Source of the DNA: Eumeta japonica
Lineage: Eukaryota; Arthropoda; Insecta; Lepidoptera; Psychidae
Length of the DNA stretch: 64,000 bases
Direction of reading: 5' to 3'
Assembly: GCA_005406025.1 (NCBI GenBank)
Contig: BGZK01001310.1
Span: 108,281 to 172,280, forward strand
Both the position numbers and the translations under genes were made by a program. This document shows positions 37,850 through 49,699 of the stretch, one piece after another; positions within the stretch are counted from its first letter, which is position 1, and each line of letters opens with the position of its first letter. Under the pieces are notes generated by a model, which had not been told where the DNA came from, ran no database searches, and worked only from the letters and a program-made list of their open reading frames with translations.

Positions 37850-40293
37850 GATATTGTTAGGGTATTGTAAATACTAGTCAAAAAATTTAATGTTAGTTAT
37901 ATTTTATTATTGTTTAAATTAAATATTTAAACGTAAACCAAAAACAAATTAACTTTCAAACATCAGAGGTTCTTATAATCTCCCAAATATTACTTTATTT
38001 ACTTTACAACGCTTCTGAAACGAGTAAATGAAGAAGATAATGTTTGTATTTCATCAGAAAATATACTGTACCAGCAAAATGTGAAAACTTCTTTTTTGGC
38101 AATATATTTTTTGGAAATATGTTTTTTATTATTACTTTAAGCTAACTTCCATTATTTGCAAAAAAAAAAATGCAGAATATTCATGTCCCCATATCAAAAT
38201 CTGTCGTAGTTCTGTAAATTGTCAATTTATTTGTTTTTTATTTTAATAAGGGAACCGTGCTTATATATTTTTTTAAATATACCGTCGTCGATGGATTCAA
38301 TGTAATCATTCCTGAAAACGATATTATTAACCCTCTGTTTTCTTTACTTTATTATAAAACCGAATTTCCCTGACTTTTTGATGGTGAATATTTATTTATG
38401 ATAAGGCAGCGCGTCCTGTTTATGACCTTCGCTTCTCTAATAATATAATCGCTATGTATAATGTCAAATAAAAGTCATTATCTCTAGGCACTAGTGTTAA
38501 TTACTGTCAAGGATTCAGTGGTATCTATTATAGATTATAAATAAAGTTGTTGTTTAAATGTCATTATCAGGACGGTTCTTATCGTAAATTGTTTATAATT
38601 TTCGCATTAATCTTCGTACCTTATGGTAATTTATTTACATTATTTCAACTAAACATATTCATTAATATTATACGAGGAAAGAGAAACTTAATGCCGTAGT
38701 ACTTCTTTAAGAGAACATCTCATTTTATTATTTTTCATTTTGTTGAGGCAAAAAACCCGCCGGAATTGGTAATTGGTTGTTAGACGTTGGGCTTTTTGAA
38801 AAGGATCGAATAAAGCTCGTCTTTATTTTTCTCTTCTCGCAATTAATAATAAATTTATTATTAAATAGCAGAAATATTACGATAAAGACGAAAAGAAATT
38901 TATTAAATAACGTTAAATGTTTACTATATTATGTAAAATGATGGTATATACCAAAACAAGTGTATTTTATGTCTTTTTATTCAAAAGGAAACGTTACTAA
39001 AAAGCTTGACATACGTCCAATTAAATCATTTTTTACGTCACTTAATTCGTCTATTACAGTGCTTTTGTTTAAAATTTCTCAACGAAATAGGTTAGATAAA
39101 AATATGTAAAAGCATTTATAAACACAATAACATTGTATAGCGAGAAATGCTATTTTGGTGCAGTGTAAATTTATAATTGTTACACTTTACTTCACTAATT
39201 TGCTGGTAGCATCAATCTGTTTATTAAACAATACAATAGTTATGTTGACTTCAAAAAAGTGCAAGTAGAATCTACGTTCTCTTAGTCACTTAATTATAAT
39301 GAATTCTGATTGTTTTATTACCGCATTATTATTGATTGTGCATGCCATGTATTTGACAAAACTCTTATACATTTTAAATAATGTCAAGAAGTGTATTGAT
39401 AACCAGACCATCGGGCTGACATAACTAGCAACATTATAGTGATTACAAAATTATGTATTAAAGTTTAACACAAATATAGATCTGTATTAGAGCCAAATAG
39501 ATTGCGAAATACTGACCCACCGCATTGTTTGTTCTGTTTTGGACTCAGTGCGCGTGAATTACAACTTGTTTGTATTTTCTTGTTAGAAAAATTAAAATGT
39601 TTTGTTTTTGATCCTTGTTATGGATAAAGATGTTGACATTTATTGAAATCGTGGCGGTTGTCGGCTTACATATCAATTTTTCTACGTAAATTTTGATAAT
39701 TCAAGTTTGAACCTAGGTATGTTCATTTTAATTAATCTTCAATTGCGTAATATTTTGTATTTTAATTCTTAGAGAACAATATAATGTTGAACACACCTGG
39801 TCTCCTAGATTTAAACCTAATAAAAGAACTGATTCGGCCTGTAGGACATTGGTCACTATTCTCTCGAAATCTCATGCAATGTAATGAGTTGACTAACTCA
39901 TTGTAAGTAAGTATACACACATTTTGTAAAGTTAGAAGAACTTTTAACAATTGGGAGTTTGGTGAATGAATTAGATTCAGTTTTGACGGAGACTAAGGCA
40001 TCCTACTGCAAAAGAATATCAAGAAATATTTGAAATAACCCCCCAGTTCAGTACGTATTTTAAATACGTATAATCAAAACCAAAGAAAGTACTTATTTGT
40101 CATGTACCTATACTGATCCTCTTGTCATTTCAACAATAACTATGTTTTAATTTGTTTTGTAATAGTTTAATTTCTGTATTTTATTATAGGATATTATAAT
40201 TGGGTCATGATGAAAGGTACACATTATGAGAGAAATGTGGTTTTCATGTTGGATATTGAAGTTGATTATCTATCTATGAAAGTTTGTTTTAAT

Positions 40294-40332
<39 letters not shown>

Positions 40333-41200
40333 GTGAAAAAAGTGTTTTTCTGTCAAGAAAATTTAATGAACCCATACTTGTCATACTTTAACTAGGAAGC
40401 CACAAAATATAAGTAATATACTTTAAGTCTAAGTTTAATTACTTTAGGGGTAATTCTAAATTAATATTAGTATTGTAAAGTAATATTCAGTAGTTAATGC
40501 TTCGAAGGAGCACCAGACATCTGTTAAATGATAAATGATTGTGAACAGTACACATTTTAGTATATCCAGTGCCAAATAACAAAACTAGTAACTGATTTTT
40601 CAGACTCTTCTTGTACTCACGAAAATAGTTGAAAACTTTTTCCTTTGATGCATTCATTGTATGAGTCTCTCAGAATTAATGAAAGGACACAAATTGGTTT
40701 ATATTACTCATGACATGAATAAAATTTATTATTGGTCTCCCACTGAAATTACAAAAAAATATGCATTTTTATATTCCGAAAATTCATTGCATGAATCAAC
40801 TGATTTTTTTAGATTACAGAGTTTAGTTCAAGTAAAAGTTGTATACGTCATGCGTCTATTACTCCTGAAAAGTTTTGTGTACTTTCATAGACATATATAC
40901 ATTTTGTAGTGAAAAACAGAATATGGATGTATATACTAAAGATGTAGTAAACTGAACAATATTCAATTACCCTACCATAGTTCACCTAACTTTGATGTAA
41001 TAATGGCTAAATATATGCTGGTATTAAGCAAACAACGTTATTAGTACATTATAAATAAATATAGTTTGCAAAAATTCAGCCTAGTAATGTTTGCATTAAC
41101 TTTGTCGATATTAACTGTAATTGTATTCAACTGCTACTGAAAATCAGGTTAGGATAGCTCTACAATAAAACGTGTTATAACTACCCATTCTGTTGTATCT
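37850..41200. other. Intergenic AT-rich sequence
   Basis: Only a TA microsatellite (40296-40327) was recognised. Confidence 0.5.
40296..40327. repeat. TA microsatellite
   Basis: Pure (AT)n of about 32 bp. Confidence 0.95.
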
Positions 41201-41399
41201 AAAATAAAAACATGTAATGTCTACAAATGGGCTTGTGTACAGCCCACGTCAATGTTATTTGTGTGTACCACAAGTATATTTAACACTCCCAGATATTCTG
41301 ATGTGTTGTTACTAGATTTTTCAAGTAAAGTTAACAAAACAATCAGCTATCTAGCTGTCGTATATATTACAAATAATTCTAGCCGAATCAACTGCATTC

Positions 41400-41470
41400 C
41401 GGTCAACAGAACGAGAATTTTCTCTCCTTGTACTGTTGTGGATATCCATGGGCGGCCGTGATCGCCTAGT
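41400..41470 (+). mobile_element. Candidate LINE/SINE 3' tail
   Basis: TACTGTTGTGGATATCCATGGGCGGCCGTGATCGCC resembles the tail at 6832-6853 and the lepidopteran ATGGGCGGCGGTGATCGCTTACC consensus as I recall it. Short and degraded. Confidence 0.35.
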
Positions 41471-41699
41471 CTCTGGCGGTTTTTGTGCAAGTTGGACCTT
41501 TAAAAATGCGATAAAAAATATAAACGTTTCATATGAATTGCTTGTATTTATGGTGTTAATCGTCTTCTATGTCATAGTTCTATTAGTATTAGGGGCTTCT
41601 ATTCTGATAAGGAACTTCATTGAAAACTTATCGACTCGAACATCTTTTACAACATCGAGTACTTGAAATATCGAGAGAAATTATTTATTTAATTACGAA

Positions 41700-41940
41700 T
41701 ACTGTGCGATTATCGCATTTCCTTTCGGAGCCATAAGTGATTCCGGACACAAGGTCGGGTGTGTCCACTCGCTTCGGATTGTGCCGCGATGTGTATCCGG
41801 TCGGTTAAGTAAAGGATCCCCAGTGTAAGGAAATATTTAGAAAAGCGATATAAGAAATCAGCGCTGGGTCGGTACTGCGCCGTCGCCGCCCTCCGTCGGC
41901 CGCTTGTGGGCGGATTATTGTATCCATCCATCAATGAGCT
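41700..41940. promoter_or_regulatory. GC-rich island
   Basis: CpG-rich block (GTCGCCGCCCTCCGTCGGCCGC) with GGGCGGATTATTG and CATCCATCAATGAGC; GGCGGATTATC follows at about 42020. GGATTA cores resemble Otx/bicoid-type sites. Candidate enhancer. Confidence 0.35.
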
Positions 41941-43660
41941 ATCTACTTGTCACGTAAACCGCGTATTGGGCAGTTTTTTCGAGCGAAAATGGATATTTTT
42001 TGTCACGTATTTATATATCGGCGGATTATCAAATCGGACATAAAGAATGTGTATATAAAATATTATCATTGTGATTTGTTGAGTTGCGAGAAAATATCAC
42101 TAAAGGCATTGTGGAATGCTGGTGGAAGTGAATAGTTGAAACTACAAAAGAAGAGTTATTTTTGTTTCGGGATTTTCAAATTATATGTAATATCAAAAAT
42201 TAAAACATGTTAGTTTGTAATTTAAAATCATTAACATTAGTTTGGTTTTCACATCTATTGGCACTCCGAGCAACTTTTGTATACCTACATTTGCATATGG
42301 TTCATTGTTTTATTAACAAAAAAACACGTGATGGGTTGCGAAAGCCCAATAAATTTGAAATAAAAATTAATGTGCATTAGAGTTTGATTTTTATTTTTAT
42401 GTTATATAAACATGATTAATACTTATACAAAAAGGTAAAAATTACTTAGCTCAAATGGATGCTTTTATATAATGATATAATTGTCACAAGTTTGTAATTT
42501 CGTACTAAAAGGTGTTTTAAGTAAAAGAGTAAAAAGCTGTTTTAAGCTTCTTGATCAATATACAACACTCAAATATTGTTTTAATTCATTAAAGCTCTTA
42601 CACATTATATAAGTGGTGTATTTTTAGCACTGATAAAAATAAACAGTTTTGAAGTTATACATATTTTTGCAATCATTCGGCTAGATCAAATTAATGTGTA
42701 AATATTCTGGCCAGCTGTTATAATGAAAAGTAAGAAGATACTTTATAAGACGACCCGAATTTAACTTGTGCGTATTTCAACTTTGATAGAAGATATAAGA
42801 GATGATATGACACACTTATTTACTTAGAATCGTGTATTCGCGATTAAAAATCCCATTCCCCAAGAGAGTCGTCCCAACTCAAAGGCTGCCCCGGGTCCAC
42901 GTAAGACGCCGTCACGCGAAACAAAGCGGGCAGGAATTATTCAAGAGAACACAGCCAGGCAGTTTTGTTTTGTAGTTATGCTCGAGTACACCAAGAGATG
43001 TTATACCATCAACTCGTGTACTTTGCGGTCGAACAAGGGATCCGCTCTCAATATCGGCTTTGTAATTACATCAAGCATTTGATGTCCCGAGAGACCTCTC
43101 CTTGCGATTCGTATAAGCTCAATACTTGTTTTTTTTTATCACCTTTATATGTATAACGAAGTCGTGTTAGTTACACTATTAATAATTAAAGACGGACGGC
43201 ATAGACCTTTATGATTTTGATTTTTGGATTTGTCTCCGCCCAGAATAGCAGAATAACTAATTAAAAACATGAAGACTTCGCGAAAAAAATTAAGGAAATT
43301 CCTTTTTTTATATACATTTTTCGTATGCAATGCCATCTCCGATAACATAACAAAATTGAAAGTAAGTTAGTGTAACTAAATTTGTATAGAGAATATCATT
43401 TGTTTCTTTTTTTGTCAAAGGCAAAAAATATATAATTATACGTCCTATCTTATCTGTAGCAAACTTCCATTTAGCTATATTACTTTCAGTATTTGTTATT
43501 TTGTCGGTTTTAACAAGTAATCAACGCAGCGCATGCTTAGGTTGGTAATATTTCGTTAATCTGTCATATCGTTTTGACTTGATTTAATAAAAATAGAATC
43601 ATCAGTCGATATAATATATATAAGGATTCACCCTATATAGATATAGGTGAAGTCGCGGAA
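41941..43660. other. Intergenic DNA with a small GC-rich block at 42840-42965
   Basis: 42840-42965 (CGTCCCAACTCAAAGGCTGCCCCGGG..., ACGCCGTCACGCGAAACAAAGCGGG) is compositionally distinct and may be regulatory. The remainder is anonymous. Confidence 0.3.
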
Positions 43661-43669
43661 GAAAATTAT

Positions 43670-44410
43670 CCACAATAAAAAATATCGAGGATTCGATTCT
43701 CCTTTAGGATTTCGTGAGAATTACTGAAAATTCTTACAGTTTAACTAATTTACAAAAAAAATTAGTACGGAAATGGAGAATGGAGACAACTGAAAACCAG
43801 TAAAGGGATATTCGATACATTTTTAGGGGTAAATGAGAAATTATTAGAACACTTTAATTAAGCCGGTTTTAATAAAAAAATACTACGAGCATGAATGAAA
43901 ACCAATAAAAGAATATCCGATACCTTTTTAGCGTTCTGTGAGATTTACTGAGAACCCTTATAATTTAACCGATTTTAATAAAATTTAGATTCGAGACAAT
44001 TGAAAACCTATAAAGGGATATTCGATGCATTTTTAAAGGTCCGTGAGAAATTCTAAGAACCTATTAACTAAGCCGATTTTTCATAAAAAAATTCTGCAAA
44101 CATAAATGTATGCATATAAAAGAAAATTCGATACATTTTTAAAGCTCTGTGAGAATTAATGAGAAACCTTGTAGTTCGACGAATTTTAATGGGGCAACTG
44201 AAAACCTATAAAGGGATATTTGAAGCATTTTTAGGGTTTCCTGAGAAATACTAAGAATCCTTATCGTCAAACTGATGATAATAAAATTCAGAATTTAAAT
44301 AATTGAAAGTCAATAAAAGGATATTCGCTACATTTTTTTTTAAGTTTCTGTGAGTAATACTAAGTATTCATTTGAACCGATTTCGTTGAAATTTACTGTA
44401 TTTTTTTTTT
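43670..44410 (+). repeat. Degenerate 105-bp satellite array
   Basis: Unit: GAAAACCTATAAAGGGATATTCGATACATTTTTAGG..CTGTGAGAA..ACTAAGAACCCTTATAATTAAACCGATTTTAATAAAA. The GAAAACC landmark (or its degraded equivalent) falls at 43793, 43897, 44002, 44108, 44200 and 44305, i.e. spacings 104, 105, 106, 92 and 105, with a further partial unit before 43790. Units are visibly diverged, so the array is old. Confidence 0.85.
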
Positions 44411-44447
44411 AATTTTGAGGAATTTGAGAATAAATTTAAATTTTCTA

Positions 44448-44700
44448 GTTAGTACAAAGATTTAGTGGTTAGAGTGGCTTACAATTTGGTGATTGTGTTT
44501 TGTGAGATTAACAAGCACCCATATAATATAATTTCAGTAATTTCAATAAAACTGCTGTGGAGGTATCCTAAAGCAAGCAAAAGAACTACATTATTTTTAG
44601 TGTTTTATGATTAAATTTCAGTAATGATTACTAAAAATTTATATGATTAAACCAATTTCACTGAAATTTTCAGTTTTTATTTAGTACAAGCAAATTATGT
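44448..44700 (+). repeat. Flanking repeat shared with 3681-3785
   Basis: TTAGTACAAAG..TTAGAGTGGCTTACAATTTGGTGATTG...AACAAGCACCCATATAA closely follows the copy in Agpat1 intron 3, and lies at the end of the 105-bp array. Confidence 0.65.
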
Positions 44701-45840
44701 CTCTGAATATAATATAAAAAATATAGGGGAAGGTGTAACAAATTTATTTGGGCGAGAATAGAATTTTCCATTTGCATGAAAAAACGATGTCTTTCAAATC
44801 TTCTCATATATCTGCCAATGGTTATTGATAATTATTTAAAGATAAAATTACAACGAAGCTCATGACTGTACATTTTTACATTCAAACCAGTTTTTGACGA
44901 GTGCCTAGCCGAAAGCAGCAAAAAAAAAATCAGTTATTTCTGAGTAATAGTAAAATATGTTATACTGAAATAAGTTTAGTTCAGAAAATGATGACAAAAA
45001 ATGGTAAAAGATTTTAGCGGCTATATAATGACCAACTTGTTCATAAAAAAATTGCAAAAATTCTATATAATATTTACGAATCGTAACCAAATATTTACCG
45101 TTAAATAGAAATTAATAATAATAGAATTAGCATATGGGAATGTAGTTTATCGAACATTTTCATGGGTCCATATAAGTCATCTAAAATTATTAAAAATTTT
45201 AGAATAAGAGCAAAATATATAGAAATATTATCGTTGTTAAACGATATATTCCTAGGCTGTTTTATTACGAGGCATTCGATTCCGACATGTACATAATTTC
45301 AGTAAATGTAAACAAATAAATTTATATTTTTATATCAACGTCGTCGTTATCATCCTCCTTTTCATTGTCCTTCGATCTATTGGAAATAATCTTACGTTGT
45401 ACTGATAATCGTTACCTTATATTTTACATTTACAGCGTTAAAATTTCTGTAGCACGACCTCGAAAGGTTGCCTATAATAAAATTATCACTGCACGTATTA
45501 GGTAATAACGTTTATGTTTCAAATTATGTTGCATCTGTAGATAATTCTTACAATTTGAAAGTGTTTTCTGTGGAATTCTCTATTACTTCTACTGTAGTTA
45601 AAATTCTTTTTACAATAATTTCATTTCCTTCTTTTATCTGACCCACACGGTAAGAATTTCTTTTCGAAATACTCATCCAGCATCAATATTTCCGTAAAAC
45701 ACATTATATGAGCATTTTAAATATTTATGTGCACAAATTAACATGAAATTTTTAATATGATCTTATTTCATACTCATCGAATTATATGTTTTTTTTTTAT
45801 GAGTATTTAATATACAATAAATCATAGTTTACCTTTCTCA
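44700..45840. other. Intergenic AT-rich sequence
   Basis: Nothing recognised. Confidence 0.5.
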
Positions 45841-45859
45841 TAAGTTCGAAATTTTTTTT

Positions 45860-46010
45860 CTGTGACCACACGTTTTAATTTCAAATCTTACAGGTATAAA
45901 TATATACAATTTCTCTACCCTTCATGAAGATAAAACCTAAAAGAAAAGAAATGAATTTTTAATACATTTTAAAATACCTGTAAGATTTGGAACGGAAAAC
46001 GTGTAGACGT
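45860..46010. repeat. Fold-back element
   Basis: Left arm CACACGTTTTAATTTCAAATCTTACAGGTAT (about 45868-45898) pairs imperfectly with ATACCTGTAAGATTTGGAACGGAAAACGTGTA (about 45974-46005), separated by about 75 bp. MITE-like. Confidence 0.65.
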
Positions 46011-46399
46011 GAAAAATTGGTGGACAGATTTGATATCTTTGATCACTCAAAGGATTAAAAAAATATTAATAAAAGGATTAATAAAGATAAAGAAACAGAG
46101 ATTGTGGCAACTCAAGGTGAAATAATGCGGAAGCTGTTGTAATACGGACGTCTCTTTCACACCTGTATTATTATTACGCTGTCATATCAGTCATTTCTTT
46201 CACTCTTTGTAAATATGGCGAAGAGACAAATACTCTATATTGATGTGACAGCTTTCAATTTTTATAAATAAATAATGATACACAAAATTATTATTATTAC
46301 AATTTGAATTTTTTTGGAAAAAGTCCCAAAAGATAGGTTGAGCAATATGTATTACTTTAATTCTAAATGAATTATTACTTTTTTTCAACAAAAGAACCG

Positions 46400-46445
46400 T
46401 TCTTACAGGCGTACATAATTAGATACTTATGTACGCCTGTAAGAA
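46400..46445. repeat. Perfect 19-bp hairpin
   Basis: TTCTTACAGGCGTACATAA (46400-46418) and its exact reverse complement (46427-46445) around an 8-nt loop. Confidence 0.95.
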
Positions 46446-46797
46446 GTTATAATTCTTTGGTGTAACAAAACGAAATTAACTTCAAAATTTTGTTCTGTTT
46501 GTCAATATACTACGTTTGTAAAAGCAAATGCATAAAATTTATTTATGTGATTTTGTATTATGCATAAAAAATTAATTGATATACCAAAAATAATTAGAAT
46601 AAGATATGAATTAAATAACTATGTGATAATAATAATTTATAATATAAATAAATAATATATATCGACAGCTAACCTGGAAGCTGTAAAAGTATAGAATATA
46701 AAAAAAAAACACTTTCATAATTGGTATTCACTAAATATCAATAAATATTATTCACCACGACATAGCGTAAAAACATACCCACATATACACCTATCTA

Positions 46798-47971
46798 AGG
46801 TCTGGGAAAATGTTATTTCGTTTCTTATATACAAATTCAAGGTTTTTTTAATCATATTTTATTTACATTTAATTATGCTTGTATGTATATATATAAGTGG
46901 CATATATATATATATGCCATTTTGTTCAATAACTTGTTGCCATTTTGTAAATAGTGACATAATTCCATTGCTGTAGAAATTTTGGGACTTCTAATCAAAA
47001 AACTGTGACCAAGTAGTTTTGATAGTCCTCTCATAGTGTTAACCTAACACTACCCAAAGAATTCTGAAGAGACCGGAACAGGTGAAAATCTGAGGGTGAA
47101 AGGTCAGGGCTGAATCAGTTAACACATATTAACACTTTCCAACCAAATTATCTAAATATTTGCTGAGTGACATATCTGGCGTTATGTTGATGAAAAACCA
47201 CAGCCTTTCTGTTGATCAGTCCTGGTCGCTTTTTTTTATTACTTTTTGTTTGGGTCTTATTGGTTGTTGGTAGTAGAAATACGATTTGATGATTTTGCCT
47301 GGCGGTAAAAGCTTATAATGAATAATGCTCTTCTAATCCCACCATGTACATAGCATCAATTTATTACGAGTTAATTCGGGTTTTATTATAGTCTGTGGAA
47401 TTTGCTTTTCTTTTCATCATAACCTTTTTTCGCACGTTCTTGTTGTAGCTAATCCATTTTTCATCATCAATGATCAATCTTTTCAAAAACGGCTCGGTTT
47501 CATTACGTTTAAACATATAATCGCGAATGAGTACGCGATTCATTAGATTTCATTCAATGAGCTCGTATGGGATCTAAGCATGAAGCTTTTTGTATATCCA
47601 CCTTTTTTTGGAATGGTTCAAAACTATTTAATTATCGTACTTAAAACGCTTCAACCATTTTTGTGCGACTCTTATCGACACTTCGCAGAACCAACAGCAT
47701 CATAAATTTTTTTCGCGGTTTCTGTAATGTTTTTCCCTCTTTTAAAATAAAACTTCAAAAGGTATCGAGTTTCCACGTTATATTCACTAATTTTCGTGGA
47801 CAGAAAAACAATAGAAAAATGGCGGACACCAATTTTACGTTTTATTTTTCCTTTTTAAAATATCATCTATTTAGTGGTATCAAAACTAACCAGATACAAA
47901 CAGCACAACCATAGATATTTTACTGCAACTTTTTGCTTATAAAATACAAAAAAAAACTTTTACTTGATCTA
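46798..47971 (-). mobile_element. mariner element (lineage A), near full length, inactivated
   Basis: Degenerate terminal repeats AGGTCTGGGAAAATGTTATTTCG and, inverted, TAGATCAAGTAAAAGTTTTTTTTT. The minus strand carries the 5' UTR shared with 36378 and 54626 (TGTGCTGTTTGTATC), the HTH-to-DDD transposase region and the C-terminal KWQQVIEQNG-like end. A TA microsatellite (46881-46918) lies near the 3' end. Frames are broken. Confidence 0.85.
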
Positions 47972-48549
47972 ATGTATAGTTATATATAAATATATTTCAT
48001 TCGTACTGATGTGAAACATGTGTTGTAAATTCACAAATATTTGTATAACTAACTTGATTATAGTTATCAATTCTCACGCGCACGTAAAAAGACGTGGTAG
48101 ATGTCCTTACTTTACTTTGTAGAAACAAAATTGTTTTTGCAGCCTTTTCTGCAAAACTTGAGAGACATTTACCAACTAATGTCGTGGTGTCGATTTAGAT
48201 GTCGGTATGTGCGAAAACTTCGTCATTTCGATTTAAATGTTGTGCTTGAGTATCATAGAAATTCACTCTCATAATTTTTCCTTAATGCTCCAAAAGAAGT
48301 ATAACTTCAAAAAATATTGCGTTGTAGCTCTTCCTATAATGCCGTTTTTGATGTCATTTTCATTTCTGTATGGTTACCCTACTGAAGCGATCGAAAAATC
48401 ATTTATAATGCTAAAAAAGGTCACGCTATCAGACGTTAGTTTACAATATATTAATTTGACTATCGATTTAGAAAATAAATAAAGACGCTGGAGACCTCTC
48501 TCGGAGCACCAAAGCTGTAACTATACGAGGAGCGCAAATCCGCATCATA

Positions 48550-48790
48550 TAATGTTATTTTTTAACCCGCGACGCAAAAGGAGGGGTGTTATAAGATTGA
48601 CCGCTCTGTGTGTTTCTGTGTGTGTTCGTGGCACCGTAGCTCTGAAACGGGTAAACCGATTTGGATGCGGTTTTTTTTTTAAGTGAGATAATGTTTTCTA
48701 GCGATAGTTTTTAGATACTTTTTATCAAAATCGGTCAAGTAATTTCAAAATGTCAGCTCTTTTGTTGGCGGCGGTAGGAATCTTAGAGGC
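48550..48790 (+). mobile_element. RTE-like LINE 3' tail
   Basis: CCCGCGACGCAAAAGGAGGGGTGTTATAAG, GTGGCACCGTAGCTCTGAAACGGG, ACCGATTTGGATGCGGTTTTT, TTTTCTAGCGATAGTTTTTAGA and ATCAAAATCGGTCAAG: phrasing of an abundant lepidopteran RTE-type 3' UTR. Only the tail is present. Confidence 0.65.
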
Positions 48791-48851
48791 ATAATGGGTA
48801 ATTTACTTCCAAACATACGTGCGATCCTAGCCTCCTGACTGACGATACGTG

Positions 48852-48904
48852 AATCCTAGCCTTCATACAAAATTTGAAACAAATTTAGTATGAAGGCTAG
48901 GATT
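48852..48904. repeat. Perfect 17-bp inverted repeat
   Basis: AATCCTAGCCTTCATAC (48852-48868) and its exact reverse complement (48888-48904). A direct near-copy, GTATGTAGGCTAGGATTTACAAA, lies about 140 bp further on. Confidence 0.9.
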
Positions 48905-49044
48905 TACAAACAAACGACAAAAAAATTTAAAAACTTGTAACCTTCACCCACCTAATCATCGTAGAGAGGGTGCAGATCATTGTTTTCAACTAGGGAGTTT
49001 TCCGCAGTTCTAAAAAGGTGAAATTTGGTATGTAGGCTAGGATT

Positions 49045-49496
49045 TACAAAATAATAAAAATTTTAATTAAAATTTAAAAAACCCCCAACGCAAAACAAGC
49101 GAACATTTAAAAAGTTAAAAATGATACCTTATGTTGAGCTATCAAGTCCGATTGAGTAACACCTATAAGTATCTATCTATATATATTAATTATAGAAATT
49201 GATGGATAGTTCGAGGAGGTTTGCTCGTTGAAATAGCGCTGTAATGTCGCGGCGGGGTACCGTTAAGTTTAAAGTAATAACTACATAGCTAATAAAAATA
49301 GGGACATTGCAGGCTCACAGCGCTCCCAGACTTAACAATTTACTTAACACTCAATGTAGGTAATTAGATTTGCAACGGAAATTAGGTCGTATCGAACCAT
49401 TTCAATAAGAAAAAACCTTATCGTACCATCCATTAATTTCTATAATATATATATATATATATATTATAGAAATTAACACATATATATAAGTATCTA

Positions 49497-49552
<56 letters not shown>

Positions 49553-49680
49553 TACTTATAGGTGTTACTCAATCGAGTTTGATAGCTCAACGTAAGATAT
49601 TGTTTTTGACTTTTTAAATGTTCGCATTTTTGCTTTGGGAGATTTTAAAAATTTTAAAATATTTTTTATTTCAAACGGTA
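49045..49680. mobile_element. Large inverted-repeat element with a nested MITE
   Basis: Outer arms of roughly 130 bp (left about 49045-49180, right about 49505-49670) share GCGAACATTTAAAAAGT and GAGTAACACCTATAAGTATCTAT in inverted orientation. Between them, in TA-rich DNA, sits a second element (49189-49446) whose ends ATTATAGAAATTGATGGA and TCCATTAATTTCTATAAT are 18-bp terminal inverted repeats with one mismatch. TA runs (49441-49462 and 49495-49551) adjoin. Confidence 0.7.
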
Positions 49681-49699
49681 TAAAAATAATTTCTCTAAT

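Noticed and set aside
43670..44410. CRISPR-like array of regular repeats
   Set aside because: The spacing reflects whole 105-bp units that are similar throughout, i.e. a satellite, and the genome is eukaryotic.
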